The notes: a model not told the origin generated them from the letters alone. A DNA stretch of 64,000 nt from Halobacillus_B rhizosphaerae (GCF_046719735.1 NZ_JAUTWQ010000006.1:336154-400153); one strand, 5' to 3'. Shown: positions 42,503 through 52,014, numbered from the stretch's first letter. Numbers and translations: made by a program.

Positions 42503-43294
42503 CTACAATGCTTTAACCAAACCTCCATCAACAACAAGGGCTTGTCCTGTTAAATAAGTGTTCTGACTAGAGGCAAGAAAAACCAAGGTTTTCGCAAATT
42601 CTTCCGGTTCACCGTACCTGCGCATAGGAATATTCTTTTCCGTTTTTTCTTTTAATTCTTCTACAGATAGACCAAGTTTCCCGGCTCTTTTCTCATCCAA
42701 TTGAGCTACGCGGTCCGTCGCAATTCGTCCAGGACCAACTGTATTAATTAAAATATTTTCCGGCGCAAGCTCTTGAGATAAACTTTTGGAAAGGCCTACA
42801 ATCCCAGCACGGAAAGTATTAGAGAGAATGAGGTTATCTAAACTCTGCTTAATGGAGGAGGAGGCAATGTTCAGAATCCTGCCCTCCTTTTGTTCTTTCA
42901 TCGATGGCAGCACCGCTCTAATTGTACGAATAAAGCTTAACAAATTAAGTTCAAACGCTTGCTGCCAATCCTCATCGTTGAAATCGTCAAACACCCCCGC
43001 TGGAGGTCCTCCTGCATTGTTAATGAGCACATCAATGGTCCCATTCCATTCCAAAGCTTTTTCTGCAAGCTGTGTAATTTGTTTAGGTTTCGTCATATCG
43101 CAGACAGTATAGTCAACCCTTTCATTTCCACTATGTTCCTTAATCTCTTCCACTGCCGCCTGCAAATCCCGCTCACTTCGGCTCGAAATCAGGACATATG
43201 CCCCTTCTTTTGCAAACTCCAGTGCCGTCGCTTTGCCAAGCCCTTTACTTGCAGCCGTTACAACCACTGATTTACCTTTTAACTGAAGATCCAT
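42503..43294 (-). CDS. SDR-family oxidoreductase lacking the standard YxxxK
   Basis: 263 aa. VTAASKGLGKA and NNAGG are typical classical SDR features, and LTGQALVVDGGL is the C-terminal motif. Where YxxxK is expected the sequence reads LILSNTFRAGIVGLSKSL, so the catalytic tyrosine and lysine are missing. The same pattern is known from a BKR-like subgroup of SDRs, so it is a lineage trait and not obviously damage. ATG 43294 follows AAAAGGAGAG. It is the last gene of the TRAP transporter operon, 16 bases after the FAH gene. Confidence 0.82.
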   Translation of the reverse strand: MDLQLKGKSVVVTAASKGLGKATALEFAKEGAYVLISSRSERDLQAAVEEIKEHSGNERVDYTVCDMTKPKQITQLAEKALEWNGTIDVLINNAGGPPAGVFDDFNDEDWQQAFELNLLSFIRTIRAVLPSMKEQKEGRILNIASSSIKQSLDNLILSNTFRAGIVGLSKSLSQELAPENILINTVGPGRIATDRVAQLDEKRAGKLGLSVEELKEKTEKNIPMRRYGEPEEFAKTLVFLASSQNTYLTGQALVVDGGLVKAL

Positions 43295-43310
43295 ATCTAT
43301 ATCTCTCCTT

Positions 43311-44180
43311 TTAGACTTTTACATCTTTCACTCTATTCTTCAAGCTCGTAAAACCATCAATCTGACAACCCACTTGATCTCCATGTTTAATCACTACCGC
43401 TCCAGGAGTTCCTGTCGAAATAATGTCGCCTGGCAGAAGTGTCATCACTTTAGAATGAAAAGAAATTAAATCGTATGGATTGAATGTCATGTTTTTAACT
43501 ACGTTTTTCCTGTGAATTTGCCCGTTAATTTTTGTAGAAACATTTAATTCCAATACATCTTCTATTTCGTCCGGTGTGAGTAGCTGCGGACCAAAACTAA
43601 AGAAGGTATCAAAACTTTTGGACCTCGTTAAATAGCGTGGATTACGCTGTAATATATCTTCTGCAGTCATATCTATGACCGGCGTATACCCTGCAATGAC
43701 TTCCTTTGCTTCTTCTATGGACACATCCTTGCACTTTTTTCCTATCACAATGCCAAGTTCTGCTTCTGCCGTTGTTCTCTCTGACTGCTTGGGAATTATG
43801 ACGGTGTCCTCGTATCCAATGATCGTTGTATCCGGCTTCATAAAGCTGGCTGGTTCTGTTTGCGGTGCTTTCTCATTTAAATCGGACGCATGGTCTTGAT
43901 AATTTAAACCAATCCCCCAAATTTTTCTAGGATTTCTGTAAAGAGGCAGACACTCTATCCCTTCTTCAGAGAGATAATGGTCTTCGAACCCCGCTTCTCC
44001 TTTTGATTTATTCCACCATGTTTGAAATGATGAAAAGTTCTCAGGGTGAATCAGTTGAAATAAATCCTCTGGCCAATCCGTGTGAAAGATCGTGTTCAAG
44101 GATCTCAAGGTTAAGTATTTCTTATCTATGTGGATAGCAGCTAGATTGCTGCCCTCATGCTTAATCGTAACAAGCTTCAT
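43311..44180 (-). CDS. Fumarylacetoacetate hydrolase family protein
   Basis: 289 aa. IWGIGLNYQDHASDL, then ERTTAEAELGIVIGKKC with the metal-binding glutamates, and DTFFSFGPQL... LLPGDIISTGTPGAV are the FAH-fold signatures. Family members hydrolyse or decarboxylate acylpyruvates and 2-keto-3-deoxy acids. It is located 30 bases after the TRAP permease gene, so it probably processes the compound imported. ATG 44180 follows GGGGAGGGG. The exact substrate is open. Confidence 0.88.
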   Translation of the reverse strand: MKLVTIKHEGSNLAAIHIDKKYLTLRSLNTIFHTDWPEDLFQLIHPENFSSFQTWWNKSKGEAGFEDHYLSEEGIECLPLYRNPRKIWGIGLNYQDHASDLNEKAPQTEPASFMKPDTTIIGYEDTVIIPKQSERTTAEAELGIVIGKKCKDVSIEEAKEVIAGYTPVIDMTAEDILQRNPRYLTRSKSFDTFFSFGPQLLTPDEIEDVLELNVSTKINGQIHRKNVVKNMTFNPYDLISFHSKVMTLLPGDIISTGTPGAVVIKHGDQVGCQIDGFTSLKNRVKDVKV

Positions 44181-44210
44181 GCTCCCCTCCCCTTTCTTCT
44201 TATCCCCTAT

Positions 44211-46379
44211 TTACTTCGTGGAATATTTGGGAGATTGCTCCTCTGATACTCCCCCAGAGTTCTTTAGATTCGTAACCAAAATAAAAACAAATACGATTAG
44301 ACCAATGAAGTCCGTCGTTAAACCTGGATAAATTAATAGCAAGGCTGCAATTCCTGATAATACACGCATCCAGCCAGCTACATCCTTCAGGAAATATCCT
44401 TCTGTCATAATAGATAACAAAAATACACCAATTAAAGATGTGATGGTAATAATTAAGACATTGATTACGGTGGCATCAATCATAAGCATTTCATGAGAGA
44501 ATACAAACATGAAAGGAACAATAAACCCGGCGATCGCAAGTCTCATGGCTTGGAACCCTGTTTTATTCGGACTTCCACCTGCTATACCTGCACCTGCAAA
44601 CGCAGCTAGAGCCACCGGTGGAGTTATATTTGCAAAAATGCCGAAGTAGAAGACAAACATATGAGCGATAAAAGTCGCTGTTTCTGTAGATCCAGCCATA
44701 TCTCTATACAAAGGAAGCTGCAATAGAATAGGAGCTGCCATTGTACTCGTAATAATATAAGTAGGTATACTCGGAAGTCCCATACCTAGAATGATTGAGG
44801 TAATCATCGTTAAGAAAAGCGTGATGACTAGCTGAAGTAATGGACTGTTCATAGCATCACCGATACTAACGATGCTATTTGCAATCTCCAGCGCTACACC
44901 CGTCAGGGAAGCAATCCCGACAATGATCCCTACCGCTCCACATGCAATCGCTACTGGTACGGTTGTTTTCGCTCCGTCTTCCAGGGCGTCTAAACATTCT
45001 TTGACTCCCATTTCTTCTGCTTTTAAATTCAACTTCTTTCTCCAAAGATTAATGATCAGAGGAACGACGATTATTAACAATAGTTGCCACCAGTCCGAAC
45101 GTACGTTAGGAATAGGGCTTCCACTGATCATACTCATCACTTGAGGCTGGAAAATCAGGAACAAAGAAATTGCTGATATGATAGGCAGCATTTGTTTGGA
45201 TCCTGAAATGACAACCGTAGCAATAATGGACCAAAACGCCGCATAAAATGGAGTTTTACCAGAAAATAAAAGAAATAACAAAATGATCATGGGAATAATT
45301 AAATGGCCTCTTTCCGCCAATACGGATTTTAATGATGGCAGTTCACTTTTCGGAAGCCCTTTAAGTCCCCTTTTCGCTGCTCGGAAATGCACTTGTAATA
45401 AAATCCCTACATAAAACAATAAAGCCGGGATAATGCCTGCTAAGATCACTTGAGTGTAAGGGATGTTCAAATTTTCTGCCATAATAAAGGCAGCCGCCCC
45501 CATGATCGGAGGTAGAATTTGGCCCCCAACACTCGCGGCAGATTCAACTGCTCCGGCAAAATCCTTTTTGTAGCCGATCTTTTTCATTAAAGGAATCGTA
45601 AAAGCACCAGTCGTTACCACATTTGCAATCGCTGACCCATTAATGGATCCTAAAAAGCCACTGGCAATCACGGCTACTTTAGCTGGTCCGCCTTTAGTGT
45701 GACCGGCAACCGCTAAAGCTAGATCATTGAATAGCTTTCCCATACCTGAACGTGATAGAAAGGCACCAAATAAGATAAATAAAATAATGTAACTCGCCGA
45801 AACTCCAATCGCTGTTCCCAATATTCCTTCTGTGATAAATACGAGTTGAGAAACAATCTGTTTTGCGACACTAGTAACGACAGCAGGAGTTAATTGAGGA
45901 TAAATGGAAAGTTTCACATAGAATCCATAGACTAGAAAACCTCCCCCTAATAAGGTTAATCCCCAGCCGGTCACCCTCCTTGTAATATCAAACAATAATA
46001 AAATCGCTAGTATACCAACATAGAAATCCATATTGTTTATTTGGCCGCCGGATTGAATGATTCTTTCCGCCGTGACGATCATATAAATTCCAACAAAAAT
46101 AGAAAGTCCTGCGGTTAGATAGTCATAAAAGGGGATTCCCCCCTTTTTCCTCTGTTTCATAAACGGATACATGATAAAACCTAGACTCATCAACGTAAAT
46201 AAATGAATGCTCCTCTGTTTAATATCCACTAGAGAACCCGCATAGGACGTATATAAGTGAAATAAAGATAATGATATCGCCAATAGTGAAATGAAAACAG
46301 CTATCGGCTTAGCATAGTTTCCTCTCGTCGAACTTTCTCGATCATAGTCTTCAACCTCGCTCATCGTTTTCTTCCCCAT
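44211..46379 (-). CDS. TRAP transporter fused permease (TAXI type, 4TM plus 12TM)
   Basis: 722 aa with about 18 helices. The first ones correspond to the DctQ-like small subunit and the remainder to the DctM-like large subunit (GSINGSAIANVVTTGAFTIP, GGQILPPIMGAAAFIMAE, GMGLPSIPTYIITSTMAAP). Fused permeases of this kind partner TAXI binding proteins and use an ion gradient, often sodium. ATG 46379 is five bases after the DUF1850 gene stop and has GAGGTGA before it. The binding protein gene lies two genes upstream. Confidence 0.92.
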   Translation of the reverse strand: MGKKTMSEVEDYDRESSTRGNYAKPIAVFISLLAISLSLFHLYTSYAGSLVDIKQRSIHLFTLMSLGFIMYPFMKQRKKGGIPFYDYLTAGLSIFVGIYMIVTAERIIQSGGQINNMDFYVGILAILLLFDITRRVTGWGLTLLGGGFLVYGFYVKLSIYPQLTPAVVTSVAKQIVSQLVFITEGILGTAIGVSASYIILFILFGAFLSRSGMGKLFNDLALAVAGHTKGGPAKVAVIASGFLGSINGSAIANVVTTGAFTIPLMKKIGYKKDFAGAVESAASVGGQILPPIMGAAAFIMAENLNIPYTQVILAGIIPALLFYVGILLQVHFRAAKRGLKGLPKSELPSLKSVLAERGHLIIPMIILLFLLFSGKTPFYAAFWSIIATVVISGSKQMLPIISAISLFLIFQPQVMSMISGSPIPNVRSDWWQLLLIIVVPLIINLWRKKLNLKAEEMGVKECLDALEDGAKTTVPVAIACGAVGIIVGIASLTGVALEIANSIVSIGDAMNSPLLQLVITLFLTMITSIILGMGLPSIPTYIITSTMAAPILLQLPLYRDMAGSTETATFIAHMFVFYFGIFANITPPVALAAFAGAGIAGGSPNKTGFQAMRLAIAGFIVPFMFVFSHEMLMIDATVINVLIITITSLIGVFLLSIMTEGYFLKDVAGWMRVLSGIAALLLIYPGLTTDFIGLIVFVFILVTNLKNSGGVSEEQSPKYSTK

Positions 46380-46383
46380 TTTC

Positions 46384-46875
46384 TCACCTCATTAAATGAT
46401 CCAAATAATAGTTAATGCTTTGATAGACAGTTAATCTTTCCAACTTTATAGTGTAAGCTGTTTCTTTTTTATTAAATGGAAAAGCGCTCCCATTATGAAT
46501 GAATCGATGCCTCGTATCCAAGCCCGTTCCGATTACAAGTTCTTTACCGATGACTCGGTCAATTCCTGTCATATATACCCAGCCGTCCTTAATATAAGTG
46601 TTCTTCCCTGCATGACTCGGAACGCCTGCTCCAAACGTTTTAAAACGAGTAGAATCAATTTTAATTGTGCCATTCGAAACAGCAAATATTTCTTCCCAGT
46701 CTTCCTTCTCCACAGAATGACGCCAGCGAATAGAGAAATTTGTATGGTCCTTATAGAAGAGAACTTTCACCCTCTTCCCCTGGGCAGTAATGGTTACTGC
46801 AGGGATAGAAATGAAAAACAAACCAACAAGAAGTCCAACGCAAACAGCAGCTATAAGTAATTTCTTCTTGCTCAT
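46384..46875 (-). CDS. DUF1850 protein of TRAP-TAXI operons
   Basis: 163 aa. One N-terminal membrane helix (residues 6-30) and an extracytoplasmic beta-rich domain (HSVEKEDWEEIFAVSNGTI, HAGKN...GWVYMTG). DUF1850 genes are usually found between TAXI binding-protein and permease genes, as here. ATG 46875 has no clear ribosome site: a hairpin at 46882-46910 sits directly before it. Expression may therefore depend on read-through. Confidence 0.82.
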   Translation of the reverse strand: MSKKKLLIAAVCVGLLVGLFFISIPAVTITAQGKRVKVLFYKDHTNFSIRWRHSVEKEDWEEIFAVSNGTIKIDSTRFKTFGAGVPSHAGKNTYIKDGWVYMTGIDRVIGKELVIGTGLDTRHRFIHNGSAFPFNKKETAYTIKLERLTVYQSINYYLDHLMR

Positions 46876-46881
46876 ATGTGA

Positions 46882-46910
46882 AAAAGGGCACCAAAGTGAT
46901 GCCCTTTTCT
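46882..46910 (-). terminator. Hairpin between the TAXI binding-protein gene and DUF1850, likely partial terminator
   Basis: AAAAGGGCA pairs with TGCCCTTTT, with a T tract on minus. It lies after the binding-protein stop inside the operon, as is common when binding protein is needed in excess. Confidence 0.7.
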
Positions 46911-46920
46911 CCTTGGTCTA

Positions 46921-47919
46921 TTACTTTGCAATGCCTTTTTCTTCATAAAATTTCTTAGCTCCTGGGTGAAGTGGGGCAATAAGCCCTTTGGCAATTTCAT
47001 CTCGATCAAGCTGCTTGAGTGCTCCTACTGATACACTGTCTGAACCAAGGTATTCATAATAGCGTTTAGTCAAATCGTAAACCATATCTTCACTTAAATC
47101 CGTGGAAACGATAATCATATTCTGAATACCAACTGTTTGTACTTCTTCGTCAAGATTATAGCGAGCTTTGTCACCGGATTCGATGGTATATTTCTTATAG
47201 AAAGGGTATTTATCCATTAGCTTGCTGGCGACATCTCCCTTAATCTGTACAAAATTGATATCTGTTTGCTGCATTAAATCAGTGATATTACTATTTGGAA
47301 CACCTGAAGTGAAGAAAGCAGCATCTAAGTTCCCATTCTTCATCTCCTGGACACTATCGGCATAACCAGTATGAGTCACTTTCGATAGATCATCATACGT
47401 TAAATCTACTGCCCCTAACACTTTTTTGGCACTTTGTTCTACTCCTGAACCTACTTTACCAACACCTACTTTTTTCCCTTTCAAATCTTCAATGGAAGTA
47501 ATTCCGCTGTCCTTTAATGCCACCACTTGGACTACATTTTGATACATCCCTGCTACCGCCTGGACATCGGCTTTCTTCCCTTTAAACTGACCTTCTCCAT
47601 TAATCGCATCATAAGCTACATCACTCATGACAATAGCCATTTGGTTTAACCCATCTTCAATATTCTGGATATTAGCAACGGAAGCTCCTGTTGATTCTAC
47701 CGTTACATTGCCAACAAGGTCACTTTCTTCGAAAATGGGCTTAAGTGCTCCTCCGATCGGATAATAAGTTCCAGATGTTCCCCCTGTTCCTAATACAATC
47801 GATTTAGAATCAGAACCACCGGATCCCCCGCCAGAACCTCCTGACTTTTCTTCATTACCGCATGCAGTTAATCCAATAGTAAAAATAATCATAGCTAACA
47901 GTATAAAAATCTTTTTCAT
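46921..47919 (-). CDS. TAXI-type TRAP substrate-binding lipoprotein
   Basis: 332 aa. A lipobox (GLTACGN, Cys about 20) gives a lipid anchor. VLGTGGTSGTYYPIGGALKPI is the TAXI family opening, and VGKVGSGVEQSAKKVLG a later element. It captures a carboxylate ligand for the fused permease at 44211. ATG 47919 follows GGGAGGCG; the TTG upstream lies in the ribosome site. A cre box 36 bases upstream indicates carbon catabolite control of the operon. Confidence 0.92.
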   Translation of the reverse strand: MKKIFILLAMIIFTIGLTACGNEEKSGGSGGGSGGSDSKSIVLGTGGTSGTYYPIGGALKPIFEESDLVGNVTVESTGASVANIQNIEDGLNQMAIVMSDVAYDAINGEGQFKGKKADVQAVAGMYQNVVQVVALKDSGITSIEDLKGKKVGVGKVGSGVEQSAKKVLGAVDLTYDDLSKVTHTGYADSVQEMKNGNLDAAFFTSGVPNSNITDLMQQTDINFVQIKGDVASKLMDKYPFYKKYTIESGDKARYNLDEEVQTVGIQNMIIVSTDLSEDMVYDLTKRYYEYLGSDSVSVGALKQLDRDEIAKGLIAPLHPGAKKFYEEKGIAK

Positions 47920-47954
47920 ATGTACGCCTCCCAATCAAAGTTGATCTTTTTACA

Positions 47955-47968
47955 TGTTAACGCTTTCA
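47955..47968 (-). promoter_or_regulatory. CcpA box (cre) upstream of the TAXI operon
   Basis: TGAAAGCGTTAACA on the minus strand fits the cre consensus (TGWAANCGNTNWCA) at every position, 36-49 bases before the start codon. Confidence 0.75.
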
Positions 47969-48192
47969 TATTATTTTTTGAATATTAAGAACATATTGGA
48001 CATTTTGGTCTTTTTGGTCATAACAACATCGCAAACTTCTGTTAACCACCGACAAGCGACGAAATAGATCAAATTTTATCCACTTCGTTTATGTAACTTA
48101 TGTCCTCGCAGGGCTAAGCGCTTAAGCTGAATGTAGCATCACACCGCCAAAAGCTACCCATACCCATATATCTCCATACTTTCCCAGACTAT

Positions 48193-48226
48193 AAAAAAGC
48201 TCTCTTCCAGGCAAGTAAAAGAGAGC
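48193..48226 (-). terminator. Terminator after the two-component genes
   Basis: GCTCTCTT pairs with AAGAGAGC around a 12-nt loop, followed by six T on the minus strand, 12 bases after the regulator stop. The stretch 47969-48192 has no gene. Confidence 0.85.
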
Positions 48227-48237
48227 CGTAATGAAGC

Positions 48238-48939
48238 TTATTCTATTTTGTATTTATTCACCGGTCTGCCGACGCCGCCATATTGAATATCCATTTCCAC
48301 CTCTCCGCTTTTTTGCAAATAATCAAGATATCTTCTGGCAGTAACTCGAGCAATTCCTACCCCGTCAGCCGCCTCTTCTGCAGACACAGATTCTGTCTGC
48401 CCTTGTAAATAAAGCAAAATCTGCTTTAACGTTTGAGCGTTTAATCCTTTTGGAAGTTCATTCTCATCCAGGTTCTTTTTTGCCTTATCTATTAATACAG
48501 GGCCAAGAAAATGATCGATCTCATGTTGGCGGAATTCTTCTTTAGAAGAAACATTCGAATAGTACTTGAAATAATGCTTTAATGATTGTTCCAGCCTTTC
48601 AAATTTGAAAGGCTTTACGATATAGTCTATCGCTCCATTCTGAAGCATTTTTCTAATCGTTTCTTTATCATTTGCAGCAGTAATGACCATAATGTCTACA
48701 TCCACTTGATTGGAGCGAATTCTTTCCATCATAGAAACACCATCTTGTTCAGGCATATAAATATCCAAAATGACCAGGTCCGGCTTCAGTTGATTTAATT
48801 GATGCAGGCCTTCCTCACCATTGGAAGCAATATGGATGACTTCAAATCCAGGAACACTTTCAATAAACTGCCTGTTTACTTCCTGAACCATAGGGTCGTC
48901 TTCTACTAACAGCACTCTTATGACTTCCTTCTTAACCAT
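48238..48939 (-). CDS. dctR: Response regulator of the CitT/DcuR/DctR type
   Basis: 233 aa. The receiver domain has LLVEDDP, the phosphorylated aspartate in LDIYMPEQDG, and the KPF motif. The C-terminus holds a winged helix (SAEEAADGVGIARVTARRYLDYL) of the YcbB/DctR group. ATG 48939 overlaps the kinase stop by eight bases. GAGGAGG lies inside the end of the kinase gene. It should activate dicarboxylate transport genes, with the divergent binding protein or the TAXI operon as targets. The final target is unproved. Confidence 0.87.
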   Translation of the reverse strand: MVKKEVIRVLLVEDDPMVQEVNRQFIESVPGFEVIHIASNGEEGLHQLNQLKPDLVILDIYMPEQDGVSMMERIRSNQVDVDIMVITAANDKETIRKMLQNGAIDYIVKPFKFERLEQSLKHYFKYYSNVSSKEEFRQHEIDHFLGPVLIDKAKKNLDENELPKGLNAQTLKQILLYLQGQTESVSAEEAADGVGIARVTARRYLDYLQKSGEVEMDIQYGGVGRPVNKYKIE

Positions 48940-50536
48940 AAGATTCCTCCTCAAGCACCATTGGAAAAGTTAATATAAAACTCGTTCCTTCTCCTTCCTT
49001 GGAAACGACTTCTATATGCCCCATTCCTTTCTTCACGGTTTCATTTATTAAAAATAGTCCATATCCAGATCCTTGCTCCCCTTTCGTCGTATACCCCTTT
49101 TCAAAAACTTTTGGCAGCTGATCATTAGAGATCCCTTTCCCGTTGTCTTCCACTGCGATCGTGCACACCTGGCTATCCTGATGCACTGATATATCCACCC
49201 ACTTTTGTTCTCTCTCCAATTTTTGAAGAGAATGAAAGGCATTTTCAATCAAGTTTCCAAGCATAAGTACGAAGTCATGCTTGTCCAATAACGGGGGGTA
49301 CTTTTCCATTTGACTTTGATCATCAATAGTCACTTCTACACCAAGTTCCTGACCACGACTTACTTTGCTGAGTAATAATCCGGCCACACTATAATCTTTC
49401 ATTTTATTTACTAGAAACTTAGATAACTCTTCTTGTTTTTCTGAGACATCAAAAACAAATTTCAATGCTTTTTCTTTATTATCCAATTGGATTAACCCAG
49501 CGATGGTGTGCAGCTTATTTAAATGCTCATGATTTTGGACACGTAGAGCATCTACAAATGCTTTCACCCCGGTAAGTTCTTCCGCAAGCTTTGTAACTTC
49601 CGTGCGATCCTGAAACACAGCCACTGCACCTATAATCTGTCCCTCTACCAAAATAGGAACACGGCTGCTCATGATCAGTTTATCACCAATTCTCATTTCT
49701 TCATGATAGTTAGTTTCGCCACTAGTTAACACTGCCCCAAGTCTTGTTTCCGGGATAACCTTTTCTATCTTTTGACCTGTCTGGTCGCCTTTAATCCCCA
49801 GAATTCTTTTAGCTTTATGATTTAAAATCGTTATTTTCCCATTTATGTCTATGGCTATGATTCCTTCATTCATCGCCTGAAAGGTTGCGGTCCTTTCCAC
49901 AAGCAGCTGCACAATTTCATGGGGTTCAAGGTGAAAGGTTTGTTCTTTTAAATGACGAGCTAAAAGCCATGAACCTACGATCCCGAATAACGCAGTTAGG
50001 AACAAAACAAGTAAAATTTCATTTTTCATAACAAGGATGATTTCAATAATGGAAGGAAGCATGTTACCCACAATGACAACACCAATTTGTTCATGCTTAT
50101 CATTCATTACGGGAACAAAAGCGCGAACAGCTATTCCCATTTCTCCCTTTGCTTTTGAAACATAACTATGCTCTGCAAATGCCGGGCCTTCGTCTTTACC
50201 CGCAGAAACGGTTCCCAGCTTTTCGTCAACGGGGTGGGAGAAGCGAATTCTGTTCATATTCAAAACCACTATATAGTCGGCTGAATTAATGGTACGAATT
50301 CTCTCCACAATGGGATTGACTTCTTTCCAACCTTCAGATTCGGTTAGATTTTGTTTCACACCTGGAAGATTAGCCACCGTTCTTCCTGTGATGAGGGCGT
50401 GCTCTCCTAACTCCCTTTCATTGGTATCAATCTTATTGCCGATTAAGATTATCCCACCTATTAATATAGAAAAGAGAACCACTCCAAATGATAGAATGGT
50501 AATCTTCCAGCGAATCGGTATCCGTTTCATTGACAT
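48932..50536 (-). CDS. dctS: Sensor histidine kinase of the CitS/DcuS/DctS type
   Basis: 534 aa. Helix 1 (residues about 12-33) and helix 2 (about 175-195) flank an extracytoplasmic sensory domain; a PAS domain (AMNEGIIAIDINGKITILNHKA) precedes the phosphoacceptor histidine in RVQNHEHLNKLHTI. The HATPase part has NLIENAFHSL, DNGKGIS and GSGYGLFLI. It senses an external carboxylate. ATG 50536 follows GGAAGGAAG; the longer frame to 50800 would overlap the divergent gene. B. subtilis DctS with DctB is the closest layout. Confidence 0.88.
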   Translation of the reverse strand: MSMKRIPIRWKITILSFGVVLFSILIGGIILIGNKIDTNERELGEHALITGRTVANLPGVKQNLTESEGWKEVNPIVERIRTINSADYIVVLNMNRIRFSHPVDEKLGTVSAGKDEGPAFAEHSYVSKAKGEMGIAVRAFVPVMNDKHEQIGVVIVGNMLPSIIEIILVMKNEILLVLFLTALFGIVGSWLLARHLKEQTFHLEPHEIVQLLVERTATFQAMNEGIIAIDINGKITILNHKAKRILGIKGDQTGQKIEKVIPETRLGAVLTSGETNYHEEMRIGDKLIMSSRVPILVEGQIIGAVAVFQDRTEVTKLAEELTGVKAFVDALRVQNHEHLNKLHTIAGLIQLDNKEKALKFVFDVSEKQEELSKFLVNKMKDYSVAGLLLSKVSRGQELGVEVTIDDQSQMEKYPPLLDKHDFVLMLGNLIENAFHSLQKLEREQKWVDISVHQDSQVCTIAVEDNGKGISNDQLPKVFEKGYTTKGEQGSGYGLFLINETVKKGMGHIEVVSKEGEGTSFILTFPMVLEEESYG

Positions 50537-50601
50537 CCTTGGTCTTCCTTCCTTCGATAATAAACCTAGTGTACCATGCTGACAGCCATGTGTTACACTG
50601 T

Positions 50602-50615
50602 TGTAAACGATTTCG
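50602..50615 (+). promoter_or_regulatory. cre-like CcpA box before dctB
   Basis: TGTAAACGATTTCG matches the cre consensus at 13 of 14 positions, between the divergent dctS and dctB starts. Confidence 0.55.
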
Positions 50616-50630
50616 GAAAGAGGGATCCTT

Positions 50631-51689
50631 GTGAGAACCATCATGGCCATTACCTTATTTATTCTTACTGGTATCCTGACTGCCTTGTTCTTTGGTTTTG
50701 ATTTTAGTAAAGCCGCAAATTCTTTAGAATATGACGATGAACAAGAAGGAATGAAGGATGAAATTGTTATTAAATTCAGCCATGTTGCTGCAGAAAACAC
50801 ACCTAAAGGAAGAGCTGCAAGAAAGTTTGCTTCGCTCGTCCAAGAACGGACTAGAGGAAAAATAAAGGTTCAAATCTTTGCTAATGGCTCCCTTTACAAT
50901 GATCAAAATGAATATCAAGCGCTTCTCGATGGACACGTCCAAATGATTGCTCCTGCCACTTCAAAGTTAACCAAACACTATCCAAAATGGCAGGTACTAG
51001 ATTTGCCATTTGCATTTCCCACGCAGAAAGCTGTCCAAGAAGCTTACGAAGGTAAAATCGGGAATATATTACTAAACACTTTGGATTCCGATCATGTTAA
51101 AGGCCTTACCTTCTGGTATAACGGTTATAAACAAATCACGAATGATGAAAAGCCTATTATTTTACCAGAAGATTTTACACGCATGCATTTTCGAATCATG
51201 CCGAGTCCTGTCATTAAATCTCAATTTAAAATGCTGGATGCAAGTACAAGTGTGCTCCCCTTTAATAAAGTCTACCGTAACCTGGAAGTTCAATTTATTG
51301 ATGGGGAAGAAAACACCTTCTCCAACATCTATACAAAGAAACTGTATAGACATCAAAAATACTTAACCATCAGTAATCATGCTTATCTTGGCTATGTCGT
51401 ATTAATGAATGGTAAGTTCTGGAACAGGCTTAGCCCTGAAAATAAGAAAATAATCAACCAGGCACTGAAAGAAACAACAGAATGGAATCACCGTCATTCG
51501 ATTGAAACGAATGATCAGCAGAAGAGATATTTAATGAAAACAAATGCCCTTAAAATTCACTATCTAACTAACGAAGAGGAAAAAAGATGGAAAGAAGCAC
51601 TTGGTCCTGTCTATCATAAGGCTGCACCCATTGTTGGAAAAAAGCTTATGAATGAGGTTGATCGTTTACAGAAGAAATATAGTTATTAA
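50631..51689 (+). CDS. dctB: DctP-type TRAP dicarboxylate-binding protein (DctB-like)
   Basis: 352 aa. An N-terminal membrane anchor or signal (residues 3-28, MAITLFILTGILTALFFGF) and then the DctP domain: KFSHVAAENTPKGRAARKFASLV, DLPFAFPT, and a C-terminal EQKKYLMKTNALKIHYLT-like segment. No DctQ/DctM permease lies next to it. In B. subtilis DctB works with DctS as a sensing partner, and the divergent location to dctS-dctR supports the same role. GTG 50631 is supported by AGAGGGATCCTT before it. Confidence 0.87.
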   Translation: MRTIMAITLFILTGILTALFFGFDFSKAANSLEYDDEQEGMKDEIVIKFSHVAAENTPKGRAARKFASLVQERTRGKIKVQIFANGSLYNDQNEYQALLDGHVQMIAPATSKLTKHYPKWQVLDLPFAFPTQKAVQEAYEGKIGNILLNTLDSDHVKGLTFWYNGYKQITNDEKPIILPEDFTRMHFRIMPSPVIKSQFKMLDASTSVLPFNKVYRNLEVQFIDGEENTFSNIYTKKLYRHQKYLTISNHAYLGYVVLMNGKFWNRLSPENKKIINQALKETTEWNHRHSIETNDQQKRYLMKTNALKIHYLTNEEEKRWKEALGPVYHKAAPIVGKKLMNEVDRLQKKYSY

Positions 51690-51708
51690 ACGAATGAGGA
51701 GGAGAATA

Positions 51709-52014
51709 ATGAACACTCTATTTGTGGCAGGTCACTCTAAATTACCAACCGGTATGGCAGCGAACCATATCTCGGAGTCTTTAACTCTCACTCTTGAAAT
51801 TGATAAAAAATATGGAGTGATTGTGGATGCTTCTTGTACGCTTGCAACGGAACATAGTAGAGAATACATCAAACACTTATTGAAAGGATTCAGTTTAAAA
51901 GAAGATATTGAAGAGCCTCTAAAACAGTTGAACGAAGGTTATCTTGGGAAAGCAGGCAATGCTCTTGCTGCTGCTTTGAGAGATTCCTATAAACAATATC
52001 AGCTTCATTTATAA
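51709..52014 (+). CDS. DUF3870 protein
   Basis: 101 aa: LFVAGHSKLPTGMAA, then YGVIVDASCTLATEHSREYI and GYLGKAGNALAAALRDSYKQY. The single domain fills the whole protein and is DUF3870-like, found near carboxylate uptake genes in Firmicutes. ATG 51709 follows GAGGAGG, 19 bases after dctB. Function unknown; the conserved Cys and His suggest a small ligand or metal site. Confidence 0.78.
   Translation: MNTLFVAGHSKLPTGMAANHISESLTLTLEIDKKYGVIVDASCTLATEHSREYIKHLLKGFSLKEDIEEPLKQLNEGYLGKAGNALAAALRDSYKQYQLHL

Noticed and set aside
42786..43270. Plus-strand frames of about 100 aa opposite the SDR gene
   Set aside because: Antisense shadows with no domain or ribosome site.
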